From NCBI GenBank assembly GCA_030063045.1, contig JAQSEB010000014.1, forward strand, positions 620,001 through 684,000: DNA of 64,000 bases, given 5' to 3'. The notes under the pieces were generated by a model. The model did not search any database. It worked only from the letters and a program-made list of their open reading frames with translations, and had not been told where the DNA came from. This document shows, one piece after another, positions 48,140-57,420 of the stretch (positions are counted from its first letter, which is position 1; every line of letters starts with the position of its first letter). This DNA is from Pratylenchus scribneri. Taxonomy: Eukaryota > Nematoda > Chromadorea > Rhabditida > Pratylenchidae. The translations under genes and the position numbers were made by a program.

Positions 48140-49325
48140 GTTTCTTTGAAATCCGTCAATATATCTTCTGAGTTAAACCGCTTCTGGAACATACATATTC
48201 TGAGATTATGATTCAAAATATGAAACAATCTGAAAATATTCTCAGATTATATCGTGTTCTTAATCTCAGAATATGATGAAAATATGGCGAAAAAATGAAT
48301 TCCCAGAATATATGAAATTCTGAGATTTTTTTGAGAATATATCATATTATCAGATGATATTTTCACCGTATTTACAGCATGTAGTCTCAGATTATGGACA
48401 AAAAACAAAATATAATTTCAAAATTTTATTCAATCTCAGAATATTTTGAGAATATTGGGCAAATCTGAATCCTCGCGCACCCCGGGATTTCGCGAATCCA
48501 GGGATCCCGCGCACTCGGGAGTCCCAGGATCTCGCGCACCCGGGATTTCGAGAATCCCAAGATCCCGCGCACTCGGAAGTCCCAGGATCTCGAGAATCCC
48601 AAGATCACGCGCACTCGGAAGTCCCAGGATCTCGAGAATCCCAAGATCACGCGCACTCGGGAGTCTTAGGACCTCGCGCGAGTCCAATCCCTACGGCTAA
48701 TACACCGGAAGCATACCCCAAGGGGGGGGGGCAGCAGCCATGTCTTCCCATTAAAATCTGGGTGCTATATGGGCTGAAGAGTAAAAAAATTTTATGAGAA
48801 GCATACAATAGGAGGAAATAAACAGAGCCATCTCTGATCGTCTAACAGAAATAGTACACACATTCTTCCATTTTCAAAATAGAGCTCTTATTGTGAAAAT
48901 GCAAAGGAATTCTGAAATATACTGAAAATTTGCTAAAATCTGAGAATATTTTAATGTCAAATTCTCAAAATATCTCGTGAAAATGAGACTTAAAATAAAT
49001 TGTCAAAATATTTTTATTCTCAGCATATTCTAAGATTATAAACATTTTGAGAATATTTTAGGAATTATTCATTTTCTCAGGATAGTTTAAAAATATATGA
49101 AATCTTAGAATTTTTTGAGATTATATCATATTCTGAGAATATATTATTAACTTAATCTGAGATTCTATCTGAAAATAAGTTGAAAATATGTTTTGAAATT
49201 ATATCATATGCTGAGACAAAATCTCAGAATTCACAAATTCTAACACTAATCTAAGAATATGGATAATCTTAAAAAATTTTAAAAATATGAGAAAAATCTG
49301 AGGCTACAATGCTCCCATATTTTCT
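48140..49325. repeat. Palindrome field with CTGAGA(A)TAT motifs
   Basis: More than 20 irregularly spaced copies of ATTCTGAGA, TCTCAGAATAT and related words, in both orientations, fill the region on either side of the GC-rich satellite at 48473-48690. Spacing is irregular, so this is not a simple satellite. No ORF, no tRNA or rRNA signature. Confidence 0.75.
48473..48690. repeat. GC-rich 42-bp tandem repeat
   Basis: Units of about 42 bp (with a longer, 57-bp form at the left) built from CTCGAGAATCCCAAGATCAC, GCGCACTCGGAAGTCCCAGG. About four to five units. Rich in CpG, unlike everything nearby. A poly-G run of about 11 follows at 48722. Confidence 0.85.
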
Positions 49326-51185
49326 TTGCGTCCCTGGGAATTCATATTTTTGAACCATTTCTTCTTTTCTTCATTTCCATTTGCAAATTCCTGCACCACG
49401 AATTTCTTTGCAATTGCATGGTTTATCGCATGGATTCTGGCGAATTGAGCATTGTTTCTATAAAAATGCCGGTGGATCGGGATTCTTTATTAAATATTTT
49501 TTAATATTTATTTGAAAGATTTTTAAAATGGAAATAAAAGATTGAGAAAATAAAATGAATTGAAAGACAAGAAAATATAAATAAAATAATAATTTGAATT
49601 CATTTGATTGGATGAATATGAATATTGAATGTGTCTGTCAATGCCAATAATCCATCCTACTGTACCCACTTTTTGCCTAATCATAATCACCCAATCAATC
49701 AAATATTGCCCTAAGCCCTCTTTTTAAACCAAACTTTTCTATATAAAATGTTCGTTTTTGTGAAGTCTTGTTATCATTTTTTCTCGCACAACAGATAAAT
49801 AATAATTTGAAGGATCTTTCCCCTCAAATCCGTATCCCGTTTTTGTACAACTGAGGGGCATATGTCCCCGGCGAAAGTCTGGGGCGAGAGCCTAGGCCTA
49901 GCTCTTGACCCAAACAAATTTAGTCCTAAATTGGGACTAACAATAGGTAAACTTCCTCTCGAATCTCTACTCTACAGACTATAGGGGGCCTGCTGTGGGC
50001 TAAACGAGCATCTCTCTGGGAAATAAATTAACAAATTTGTATTAAAAACATCGGTTGGTTCTTACTCACTTCAGTTTCATTCTAATTCTAATCAACAATC
50101 AGATAATATATTTAAAAAAATACCCGTATAAATCAGATAAAAATTATTTCTGTCAGCATTTGGCCTCGTCATTTTTTATATTATTCGTTGGTTGGCTATT
50201 TTGACACTGCTTGGGTCGCTGGGGTTGGCCTTTGGTCGACAATTTCCCCCATTTTCCCCTATCGATTTGTGTTTTTCCCCATTCAATGTTCCATCCAAAA
50301 ACCACCTTTTCTTCACTCAATTCCTTTCAAAATAGTAAACAACAATTTTCCATAAATTTTTTGTAAAAAACAAATCTCAACTTTCTCGTATTTTGATATT
50401 AAAATAATTATAATGTTTGCCTTTCGGTCGTCAAGAAATCTGCCAAAAATAGCAAAAATAAAGAAGGTGCATCGCGCATGTCCATTTGCAGCTGAACAAA
50501 TCCTAAATAATTTTTTCTTCCATAAATAACACATTTTTTGGCCTTTTCATTGACCTATATTTGCGCTGTCATCCCTTGCTTATTCATCTTTAAATCTCCC
50601 CTATTTTCCCCATTTCATTACTTGTTGGGAAAACGAAAATGATTCACCATCCTTGGCCAACATTTTTCCTTTTTGGCCTTTCCTTTGAATGAGTGACTGA
50701 TCATTTATTACAAAAAGTTCAATTAAAAAGAGCTCCGGGAAATTCTTGTCCTATTTGTTCGAATTCTTTTAAAATAAACATTTCCCAGCCAATTTTATCA
50801 TTTATTTATTTATTTGTCATCGCTGTTTAAAATTTTTGTCCAGTATTTTTTGTTCGAATTGGCCAGCCAAACCCATCCATTCCTCTTTTTCCATTCCCCA
50901 ATATTCCCCATCAAAAGTGAGAATTCGCCGACAAAAATATTTATTTTATCGTCATTCACCTTTTTTGATGATTCATAGCCAACCGAACATTAAGCCTTCA
51001 TTCCCAACCAATAAACATTTCCATTCAATTTTGACTTCTCTTTAAAGGCCATATTGGCTATAATATAAATATTTTTTGTCTTTATTTCATCTGAATTTAA
51101 TTTTTTCCCATCAAATAAACTAAAATATTTTCAGTAAAACATCAAATATCCCTATAAAATCTTTCAAATATTTACATCTGTGAAA
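49326..51185. other. Intergenic region with family 3 repeat; serpin upstream
   Basis: A short open stretch at 49398-49502 (MVYRMDSGELSIVSIKMPVD) is possibly an orphan exon, but nothing joins to it. Family 3 copy 2 lies at 49654-49942. The rest is AT-rich. Just before the serpin, a TTTTCAG (51126-51132) could be a trans-splice acceptor and TATAAAA (51153) a TATA box. Confidence 0.4.
49654..49942 (+). repeat. Dispersed structured repeat family 3, copy 2
   Basis: CCTACTGTACCCACTTTTTG, AATCAAATATTGCCC, the core CCCCGGCGAAAGTCTGGGGC, GAGAGCCTAGGCC, then TCCTAAATTGGGACTA. Two possible hairpins: GGGGCGAGAGCCTAGG with CCTAGCTCTTGACCC, and TTAGTCC with GGGACTAA. Both are supported by compensating changes between copies, judged by eye. 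Confidence 0.75.
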
Positions 51186-54100
51186 ATGGCGGAAAATGGC
51201 GTCATTTTGGAGGCTCAGGCCGATTTTGCCGTGAAATTATTGCGCGAAGTGTCCGGAGGGAAATCCACCATTGTATCGCCCATTTCGGTGGCCATTGCCC
51301 TTTCCATGGTTTATGCCGGCGCAGAGGACGATACGGCAAAGGAAATGAACAAAATGTTGGCAAATGGTAATACAAAAATGTGACTTTCTTTGATTAATTC
51401 ATTTTATTTAGGTGCTCCGGATTCCAAAGTTCACCAATATTTCGGTGAATTGATGGCCTCAATCCGAAATGGTCAAAAGAATTACACTCTGGAAGTGGCC
51501 AACAAAGTTTACGTGAAGGAAGGATTCTCCATTTTGGACACATTCAAGTCGACCATTGACCAACATTATGGAGGCCTTTTTGAATCCGTCAATTTTGAAA
51601 AACAACAGGAAACGGCCAATGTAAAATTTGAATGAATTTAAAATTAAAATGTGATATAAATTTACAGAAAATCAATCATTTTGTGGAGGAAGCAACCCAT
51701 GATAAAATCCACGATTTGATTCAGCCGGATTCCCTTGACTCATTGACCCGGTTTTTGGCTTCTTCCAAAATTAATCCCACATTCATTTTAGTTTGATTCT
51801 GATCAATGCCATCTATTTCAAAGGCAATTGGGCCGACAAATTCAATGCGGAACGTACCGAAAAGAAAACATTTTATGCCAGTCCAGGCCAAGAAAAACAG
51901 GCAAATTAATCCAATAGTAAATCATATTAAATTATAATATTTCAGTTGGATATGATGCAAAAGACGGCCAAATTCATCTATTCGGATACCCAAAATGTAT
52001 TAAACATAATTTTCTTTATTTCATTCATTTTCCATTCCAGTACCAAGTTTTGGGCATGCCCTATGTTGGCGAGGAAGTTTTCATGTTCATTTTGTTGCCA
52101 AAAGAGCGTTATGGACTTGGCCAAGTTTTGGCAAATTTGTCTGGCAAGGAATTGCTCGATTTGGTCCAAATGCGCCACAAAACGGAAGTCGATGTATGAA
52201 AATAAGTCAAGTAATTCGAATGAATGAATTACTTAATTTAGGTTGTGCTGCCAAAATTCAAATTGGAATCCACCCACGAATTGAATGGACCACTCAAGAA
52301 ATTGGGCATTGCCCGTGCCTTTACAAATAGTGCCCAATTTGGAGGGATTACCCGCGAGGCGCCACTCCAAATCAGTGAAGTCATCCAGAAGGCCTTCATC
52401 GAGGTGCGGTTTATACACAAATCTGGGAATGAATTTTCTGTTTATTTTTCCAATTTTTTCTTATTTCTTTGCTATTCTATTTAAGTTTATTTCCCATTTT
52501 TGTTTATTTTTGTTTCTTTTGGCACATTCTTCAACCGTAATTCCAGATGAACGAAGAAGGCACGGAAGCGGCGGCTGCCACCGCAGTTCGGGTTGTGCTC
52601 AAATCGATGATGCCGAAACCTCCGAAGCCAATTTTCCACGCCGATCATCCATTCGCCTTTTTCCTCTTTTCTAACCAACAAAATGCCCCACTTTTCAATG
52701 GACTTTTCTTTGGTTAAACCCATTACAATTTATGTGCCTTGATTTCATTCAATTCAATTCCCCGTGGATTTATGTTTTTGGTGTTACACAATAATTTTTG
52801 GTCCAGATAAATTTGATAAATATTATTTAATTTTTTGAGAGTGTCTTTTAATTTATATAAGATTTATTTTGTATTTGCTTAAGATAATTAGCTATTAGCT
52901 TTATTTATAAATAATAATTGCGTGCGCTTTTTATGTCCATATTCGTAATATTATTTTTATTTATTAATTTAATACTAATAGCCAATTCATTTGCATTTAT
53001 TTCGTTGCTTGCTTTTGTGTTGAAAATTAATTATCCAAAAAATGTACTTTTGTCCGATACCAACCAAAATTATTTTTTTTCGAAAAAAAATATAATATAA
53101 TTAATGCCTTTTTTCCTTTCTGTGTTCTATCAAAATTTGACATCATTTTCTCTTTAATTTATTCTAAATAACATTTTATATACATATTTCTGCTAAAGTA
53201 ATTTGTTGCTATTATTCAAATCAAATTTTGACATTTTTAAACGCATTTCTTGCAAATATTTTGGCTCAAAATTTTTGCAGATGAATGAGGAGGGTACTAA
53301 GGCGGCAGCGGCCACCGGCATTCAAATTACCCTTTTGATGGCCACAATGAATGATTCATTCAAAGCCGACCATCCATTTGCATTCTTTTTGGCCACAAAC
53401 AATGCTGGAAATACCCAAATTTTTTTTAATGGAATTTTTAATGGCGAAATTGAATGAAATTTGAGAAAATTTCACATTAAAATGCATTATTTTCCTTATT
53501 AATAAATTCGAACATTCTGCAAAAATTTTGAGCCAAAATATTTTAAGTTGCTTAATTTTCATAATCAATAATAAAAAATTTAATCGGAATTTGAGAATTG
53601 CAAAAATTATATTTGCAAAATCAAAAATTCCAGGTAAATGAAGAAGGGACAGAGGCGGCTGCTGCCACCGGCGTAATTATGATGAATCGTTCATTGGTCA
53701 TCCATGAAAAGGCCAAATTCATCGCGGATCATCCATTCTCATTTTTGCTTGTTTCCAACCAAAATACACAAATCTTTTTCAATGGCATTTTCCAGGCTTA
53801 AAATTGTGTAATTGAATGATTGATTAAACCATTTTGAGTAAATATTATTTAAAAATTGTAATTTAAGAAATAATTTAATGTTATTCATTATTCTATGTGA
53901 GCCTAATTATTATTACTCTTTTTATTAATCAAATAAATTTATTTGTTCTGATTCCTAAATGTTGGATTTTATAATTTAAATTCTTTATTAGAAGCTAATA
54001 AATTTAAAAGATGTGCCATTTAACATTTTTTAGATTGATGAGAAAGGCACCAAAGCAGCTGCCGCAACTGGGATTGTAATGCACTTCATTAGCGAACTCT

Positions 54101-57086
54101 CATTTGTGCCCCCTCAACCGGAATTTATTGCCGATCATCCATTCGCCTTTTTACTTGCTTCAAACCAAAAAATCTTTTTCAATGGCATTTTCCAAGCTTA
54201 AAATTGTTGATAATTGGTAGAAATTAAATTATCAACCGATTATTCATTTATTAAATTCTTTATATGATAGTCCAATTTTATTATTCTATATTTATTTATT
54301 CCCATATTGCTCTATTTTCGCTGCTTTTTCGCTTACAGAAATTTGTTGCTAATCTATTTTAATCAAAGCTTAATCTGATGAATCTGATTGAATATATTTT
54401 GAATTCTTTCACTTATTAAATTTGTATTTTTTATTTAGTTAAAAAATGCATTTGGCATTTTTCAGGTGAATGAAAAAGGTACAGAAGCGGTTGCCGCAAC
54501 CGCCATTATGGTAGCAGAAACCGCCCGAATTGAACCCCATAAACCAAAATTTATTGCCGATCATCCATTTGTCTTTTTGCTTATTTCAAACCAAAATACA
54601 CAAATCCTTTTCAATGGCATTTTCCAAGATTAAAATTGTGAAATTGAATGATCCATCCATCCATTTCCATTTAAAGAAACATTAATTTTTGAAAAGCGAT
54701 TTCTTAAATGTTATCCAATTCCAATAAATATTCTTTATTCCCATATTGGTCTATTTTCATTACTTTTTTGTTAACCTAAATTTTTTGTCATCTATTTTTC
54801 TATCCATGCTTTTCAAAATCTCCAATTTTTCATTGAATATATTTGAATTATTTTAACTAATAAATTTATTTTTTATATTAGAAGAATTTTTCCCCTACAG
54901 TACTTATTGGTGGAGCTACCTTCTCTCTCCCTCCCCAAAGCCTTCCTAATTATGCCTCTGGTTCATTCATCCGGAAATCATTTTGTGGTCCGAATCCCTG
55001 CAGAATTTAACGCTGATTAACTTTATCCCACTTTATTTTCCTTAATCCGGCTATATCCTGCACACCCCCAGCAGCCTCGTCCACGTGCCTTTCTCATTCA
55101 TCTTGGCTTCCAGATGATTTCCCTCTTTGATCCCTCTCACTTATTAAATTCATTCAAAATTTCAAAGTATTAGGCAATTTTCAGGTGAATGAGAAAGGCA
55201 CGGAAGCGGCTGCCGCAACAGCTATTCAATTGGTTCCTTGCTGCGCCCATATTGAACCTCCTAAACCAATATTTATTGCCGATCATCCATCCGCCTTTTT
55301 GCTTGTTACCCACCATAGACAAATTCTCTTCAATGGCATTTTCCAAGCTTAAAATTGTCAATTGAATGAAATTAGAAATTGTTGATCATTTTATCATATT
55401 CGTATTTTAAACAATTTAATTGTTAAAAATAATTCAATCGAAAAATAAATGTTATTCATTTTTTTATAATATTGCTCTTCGCTTTTCCCTAAAATATATA
55501 AGGTAATTTAATTCTAATTTTATTAACTAATTTTATGTTTCATAACAATTTTTGATTTATTCAATGAGTTCTAACATTTTTGTTAAATTTTTCCTTTTTG
55601 GGAAAAAATCTTTTGGGAATTTTCAGTTGAATGAGGAAGGCACTGAAGCAGCTGCCGCGACGGCCATTCGAATGGTCCGTTGCGCATCCGCCGCAATTCG
55701 TCCTCCAAAACCCGAATTTATTGCCGACCATCCTTTTGCCTTTCTTCTTTCCAATCAAATTAATCACCAACCACTTTTCAATGGCACATTTTATGGATGA
55801 ATTTATTAACGAATAAAATGTTCTTTTTTATTTAATTTAAAATGGCTGATCTACTTTTATTATCCTTTGGTTTTTTATATTATGTTTTAGCCAATACTGA
55901 ATCCTCAGCCGATTCTATTTTCGGCATGTTTCTAATTTTCTTGCAGCCTTAATCTATGGCTCAATCTATCCATCAGGGTCTATTTTATTTATAAGATTTC
56001 AATTTCAAAATGTTGACTTTGAACAATTTACCTAAGTTATGACATTGGGGGTTTCTAAACCGGTTTAACATTTTTAGGCAGGCTAAAAGGCCATAAATCA
56101 ATGCTCTAGGATGCCTAATAGCTGAGATATGCCCTTTGGTACAAATTAAAATTACAATGTCTGTCATTATACTATTTTTGTCAGTGGAAGACAGAATGAG
56201 CTAGCCAATTCTAAATTGGCTGCAAAATTCAGTATCGGATGCAAAATATATATGATTGGCAAGGAATATATTAATGTTTTAATTGGAATTATTTGATTAT
56301 TTTTAAAGCAAATAAAAATAATGTAATTGACCATTTTTCCCTGTCATTTTATGGGCTCTTTTGGACTTTTGTTTCATTTGAAATTAATTTTTTATTGGCA
56401 ATACAAAATATTATGAATATTTATACACAGTTGGAAGAAGTTGGCACAATTTGTGCTGCCGCTACATTAATCATGCTAACTCCGTGTTCTGCCTGTGGTG
56501 ACGGCGAACCACCCAAACCGAAATTTATTGCGGACCATCCTTTTGCATTCTTTTTAGCTAGCTTTCATCAAGGTCGTTACCAAAATGAACAGCAAATTGA
56601 TTTTTATGCATTGCCAACATTGCTTTTTGGTGGCATTTTCTCCGAAACAAATCAAATTAATCGAAATTATTTTTCGGTTAATTAAATTATTTGAATTTAT
56701 AGAATTAATTCAAATTTAGGCTTTTGCTCCAAGTAAATTTGATGAAAAAAGTGATGAACGCGTTGATCCAAATGGATTTGGCAAATTATTGTCCAGCAAA
56801 TCAAATGAAAGAAAGTATCCTATAATAGGTCAAGGCCCAGTCATCGGCTTTGGAGAGAAATTACCAAAATCAAATGAAAATATTCCGGCAATATTTTCAT
56901 TTGATTACACCAATAGAGAAAGTAAAAAGTGAAGAAGATAAATCGAAGAAAACATCAAAGGAATCCGGGAATAAATTAGTGGATTTTTATGCTCTACTTC
57001 CTAGCCAACCGGAGCCAATTTATGCGGAATATGTTGAACAACAACCGGCAGCAGCAATTGGCATAATGGATGTGATTTATGGATGA
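51186..57086 (+). CDS. Serpin with eight alternative reactive-centre-loop last exons
   Basis: The shared scaffold has seven exons: 51186-51366, 51412-51620, 51668-51750, 51792-51900, 51946-51996, 52041-52193, 52242-52403 (948 nt, 316 residues). Serpin landmarks: TIVSPISVAIALSMVYAGA, LILINAIYFKGNW, YQVLGMPYVGEEVFMFILLP, VVLPKFKLESTHELNGPLKK, APLQISEVIQKAFIE. The scaffold stops in phase 0 exactly before the loop hinge. Eight terminal exons follow, each beginning at a phase-0 acceptor with a hinge like NEEGTEAAAAT and ending in strands 4B/5B (ADHPFAF..FNGIF). Each should be used one at a time. No signal peptide, so the products are probably cytosolic or leave by a non-classical route. Intron 4 is GC-AG (CAG|GCAAAT). 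Serpins trap proteases by loop insertion; the hinge alanines required for inhibition are present in nearly all cassettes. Confidence 0.95.
52547..52717 (+). CDS. Serpin RCL cassette 1
   Basis: Terminal exon of 56 residues plus stop. Hinge MNEEGTEAAAATA, loop VRVVLKSMMPKPPKPIFH, then ADHPFAFFL and LFNGLFFG. Counting from the hinge Gly as P15, P1-P1' is Lys-Ser, a trypsin-like target. Closest to the scaffold, so perhaps the default isoform (372 residues). Confidence 0.9.
   Translation: MNEEGTEAAAATAVRVVLKSMMPKPPKPIFHADHPFAFFLFSNQQNAPLFNGLFFG
53281..53457 (+). CDS. Serpin RCL cassette 2
   Basis: 58 residues plus stop. Hinge MNEEGTKAAAATG, loop IQITLLMATMNDSF, then KADHPFAFFL. Predicted P1 Leu-P1' Met, suggesting chymotrypsin- or elastase-like targets. 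C-end NGEIE is acidic and unique. AATAAA at 53501. Confidence 0.88.
   Translation: MNEEGTKAAAATGIQITLLMATMNDSFKADHPFAFFLATNNAGNTQIFFNGIFNGEIE
53634..53801 (+). CDS. Serpin RCL cassette 3
   Basis: 55 residues plus stop. Hinge VNEEGTEAAAATG, loop VIMMNRSLVIHEKAKF. Predicted P1 Arg-P1' Ser, the arrangement found in inhibitors of trypsin/thrombin-like proteases. Ends NGIFQA. Own AATAAA at 53932. Confidence 0.9.
   Translation, partial: VNEEGTEAAAATGVIMMNRSLVIHEKAKFIADHPFSFLLVSNQNTQIFFNGIFQA
54034..54201 (+). CDS. Serpin RCL cassette 4
   Basis: 55 residues plus stop. Hinge IDEKGTKAAAATG, loop IVMHFISELSFVPPQPEF. Predicted P1 Ile-P1' Ser (Phe at P2), so an elastase- or chymotrypsin-like target is possible. 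The acceptor is ATTTTTTAG. Ends NGIFQA. Confidence 0.88.
   Translation: MDEKGTKAAAATGIVMHFISELSFVPPQPEFIADHPFAFLLASNQKIFFNGIFQA
54466..54633 (+). CDS. Serpin RCL cassette 5
   Basis: 55 residues plus stop. Hinge VNEKGTEAVAATA has Val instead of Ala at P11, so loop insertion may be weakened. Loop IMVAETARIEPHKPKF; predicted P1 Thr-P1' Ala. An Arg two positions later could serve instead. AATAAA at 54723. Confidence 0.87.
   Translation: MNEKGTEAVAATAIMVAETARIEPHKPKFIADHPFVFLLISNQNTQILFNGIFQD
54890..55140. other. GC-richer insert between cassettes 5 and 6
   Basis: A 250-bp block of C-rich sequence unlike the neighbouring AT-rich introns. It follows CCCCTACAG and is open for 40 codons (YLLVELPSLSLPKAFLI onward) but has no RCL hinge. 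It could be a foreign insertion or a non-homologous exon. Confidence 0.4.
55185..55352 (+). CDS. Serpin RCL cassette 6
   Basis: 55 residues plus stop. Hinge VNEKGTEAAAATA, loop IQLVPCCAHIEPPKPIF. Predicted P1 Cys-P1' Cys after Pro; a Cys-Cys pair at the scissile bond is unusual and might be redox-sensitive. ADHPSAF replaces ADHPFAF. AATAAA at 55444. Confidence 0.88.
   Translation: MNEKGTEAAAATAIQLVPCCAHIEPPKPIFIADHPSAFLLVTHHRQILFNGIFQA
55627..55800 (+). CDS. Serpin RCL cassette 7
   Basis: 57 residues plus stop. Hinge LNEEGTEAAAATA, loop IRMVRCASAAIRPPKPEF. Predicted P1 Cys-P1' Ala with Arg at P2; a one-residue shift would put Arg at P1. Ends NGTFYG like cassette 1, so cassettes 1 and 7 share the older C-end. 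AATAAA at 55812. Confidence 0.88.
   Translation: MNEEGTEAAAATAIRMVRCASAAIRPPKPEFIADHPFAFLLSNQINHQPLFNGTFYG
55891..56242. mobile_element. Inverted-repeat element between cassettes 7 and 8
   Basis: Left arm CCAATACTGAATCCTCAGCC, GATTCTATTTTCGGCATG. The right arm as reverse complement reads CCGATACTGAATTTTGCAGC, CAATTTAGAATTGGC. About 350 bp with no ORF, probably a MITE. Confidence 0.6.
56431..57086 (+). CDS. Serpin RCL cassette 8 with C-terminal extension
   Basis: The hinge LEEVGTICAAATL is altered (Ile at P13, Cys at P12), so it may act as a substrate or non-inhibitory form. Loop IMLTPCSACGDGEPPKPKF has three Cys; predicted P1 Cys-P1' Ser. ADHPFAFFL is normal, then an insert (YQNEQQIDFYALPTL) precedes FGGIF. 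Either it stops at 56685, or it splices 56676|gt..ag|56720-56921 and then 56980-57086, both junctions in frame, adding about 110 residues rich in Lys/Glu/Pro and ending VEQQPAAAIGIMDVIYG. DFYAL occurs both in the cassette and in the tail. With the scaffold this isoform would be 500 residues. Confidence 0.7.
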
Positions 57087-57420
57087 TAAATGAATATGAA
57101 GAAATATGATTATTTAATTGAATAGGAATTGAAAAATATTCATAAATTACCTCTCATAATTCAAATTGTTATTGTTAAATTAATAAATAAATTTAGTTGA
57201 AAAAAATGATTGAAAGGACCATTCATCTCAAAAGGAGGAACATTCTTATAAATAAAAATGTATTTAATTGGGGAATTTTTTGATTGGAATTAATAAAGAT
57301 GATATATTTTTAATTTCCCATGCTTAATCTCCATTTCAATTTCATTCATCAAAATATTCCAATTTTAATTCGAGTTCATCACCCAAAAAAATATTTGAAA
57401 ATTAAGAATTGCCCTCTTAA
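57087..57420. other. Serpin-TARBP1 intergenic spacer
   Basis: 330 bp of AT-rich sequence holding a serpin poly(A) signal (AATAAA at 57182) and the promoter of the next gene. The short same-strand gap leaves room for shared transcription, but no operon signal is seen. Confidence 0.5.

Noticed and set aside
49398..49502. Possible orphan exon (MVYRMDSGELSIVSIKMPVD)
   Set aside because: Resembles the end of a small HSP only vaguely and no joining exon was found.
56850..57086. Frameshift in the serpin tail near 56921
   Set aside because: A 58-nt intron (56922-56979, GTAAAA..TTAG) restores frame without any error.
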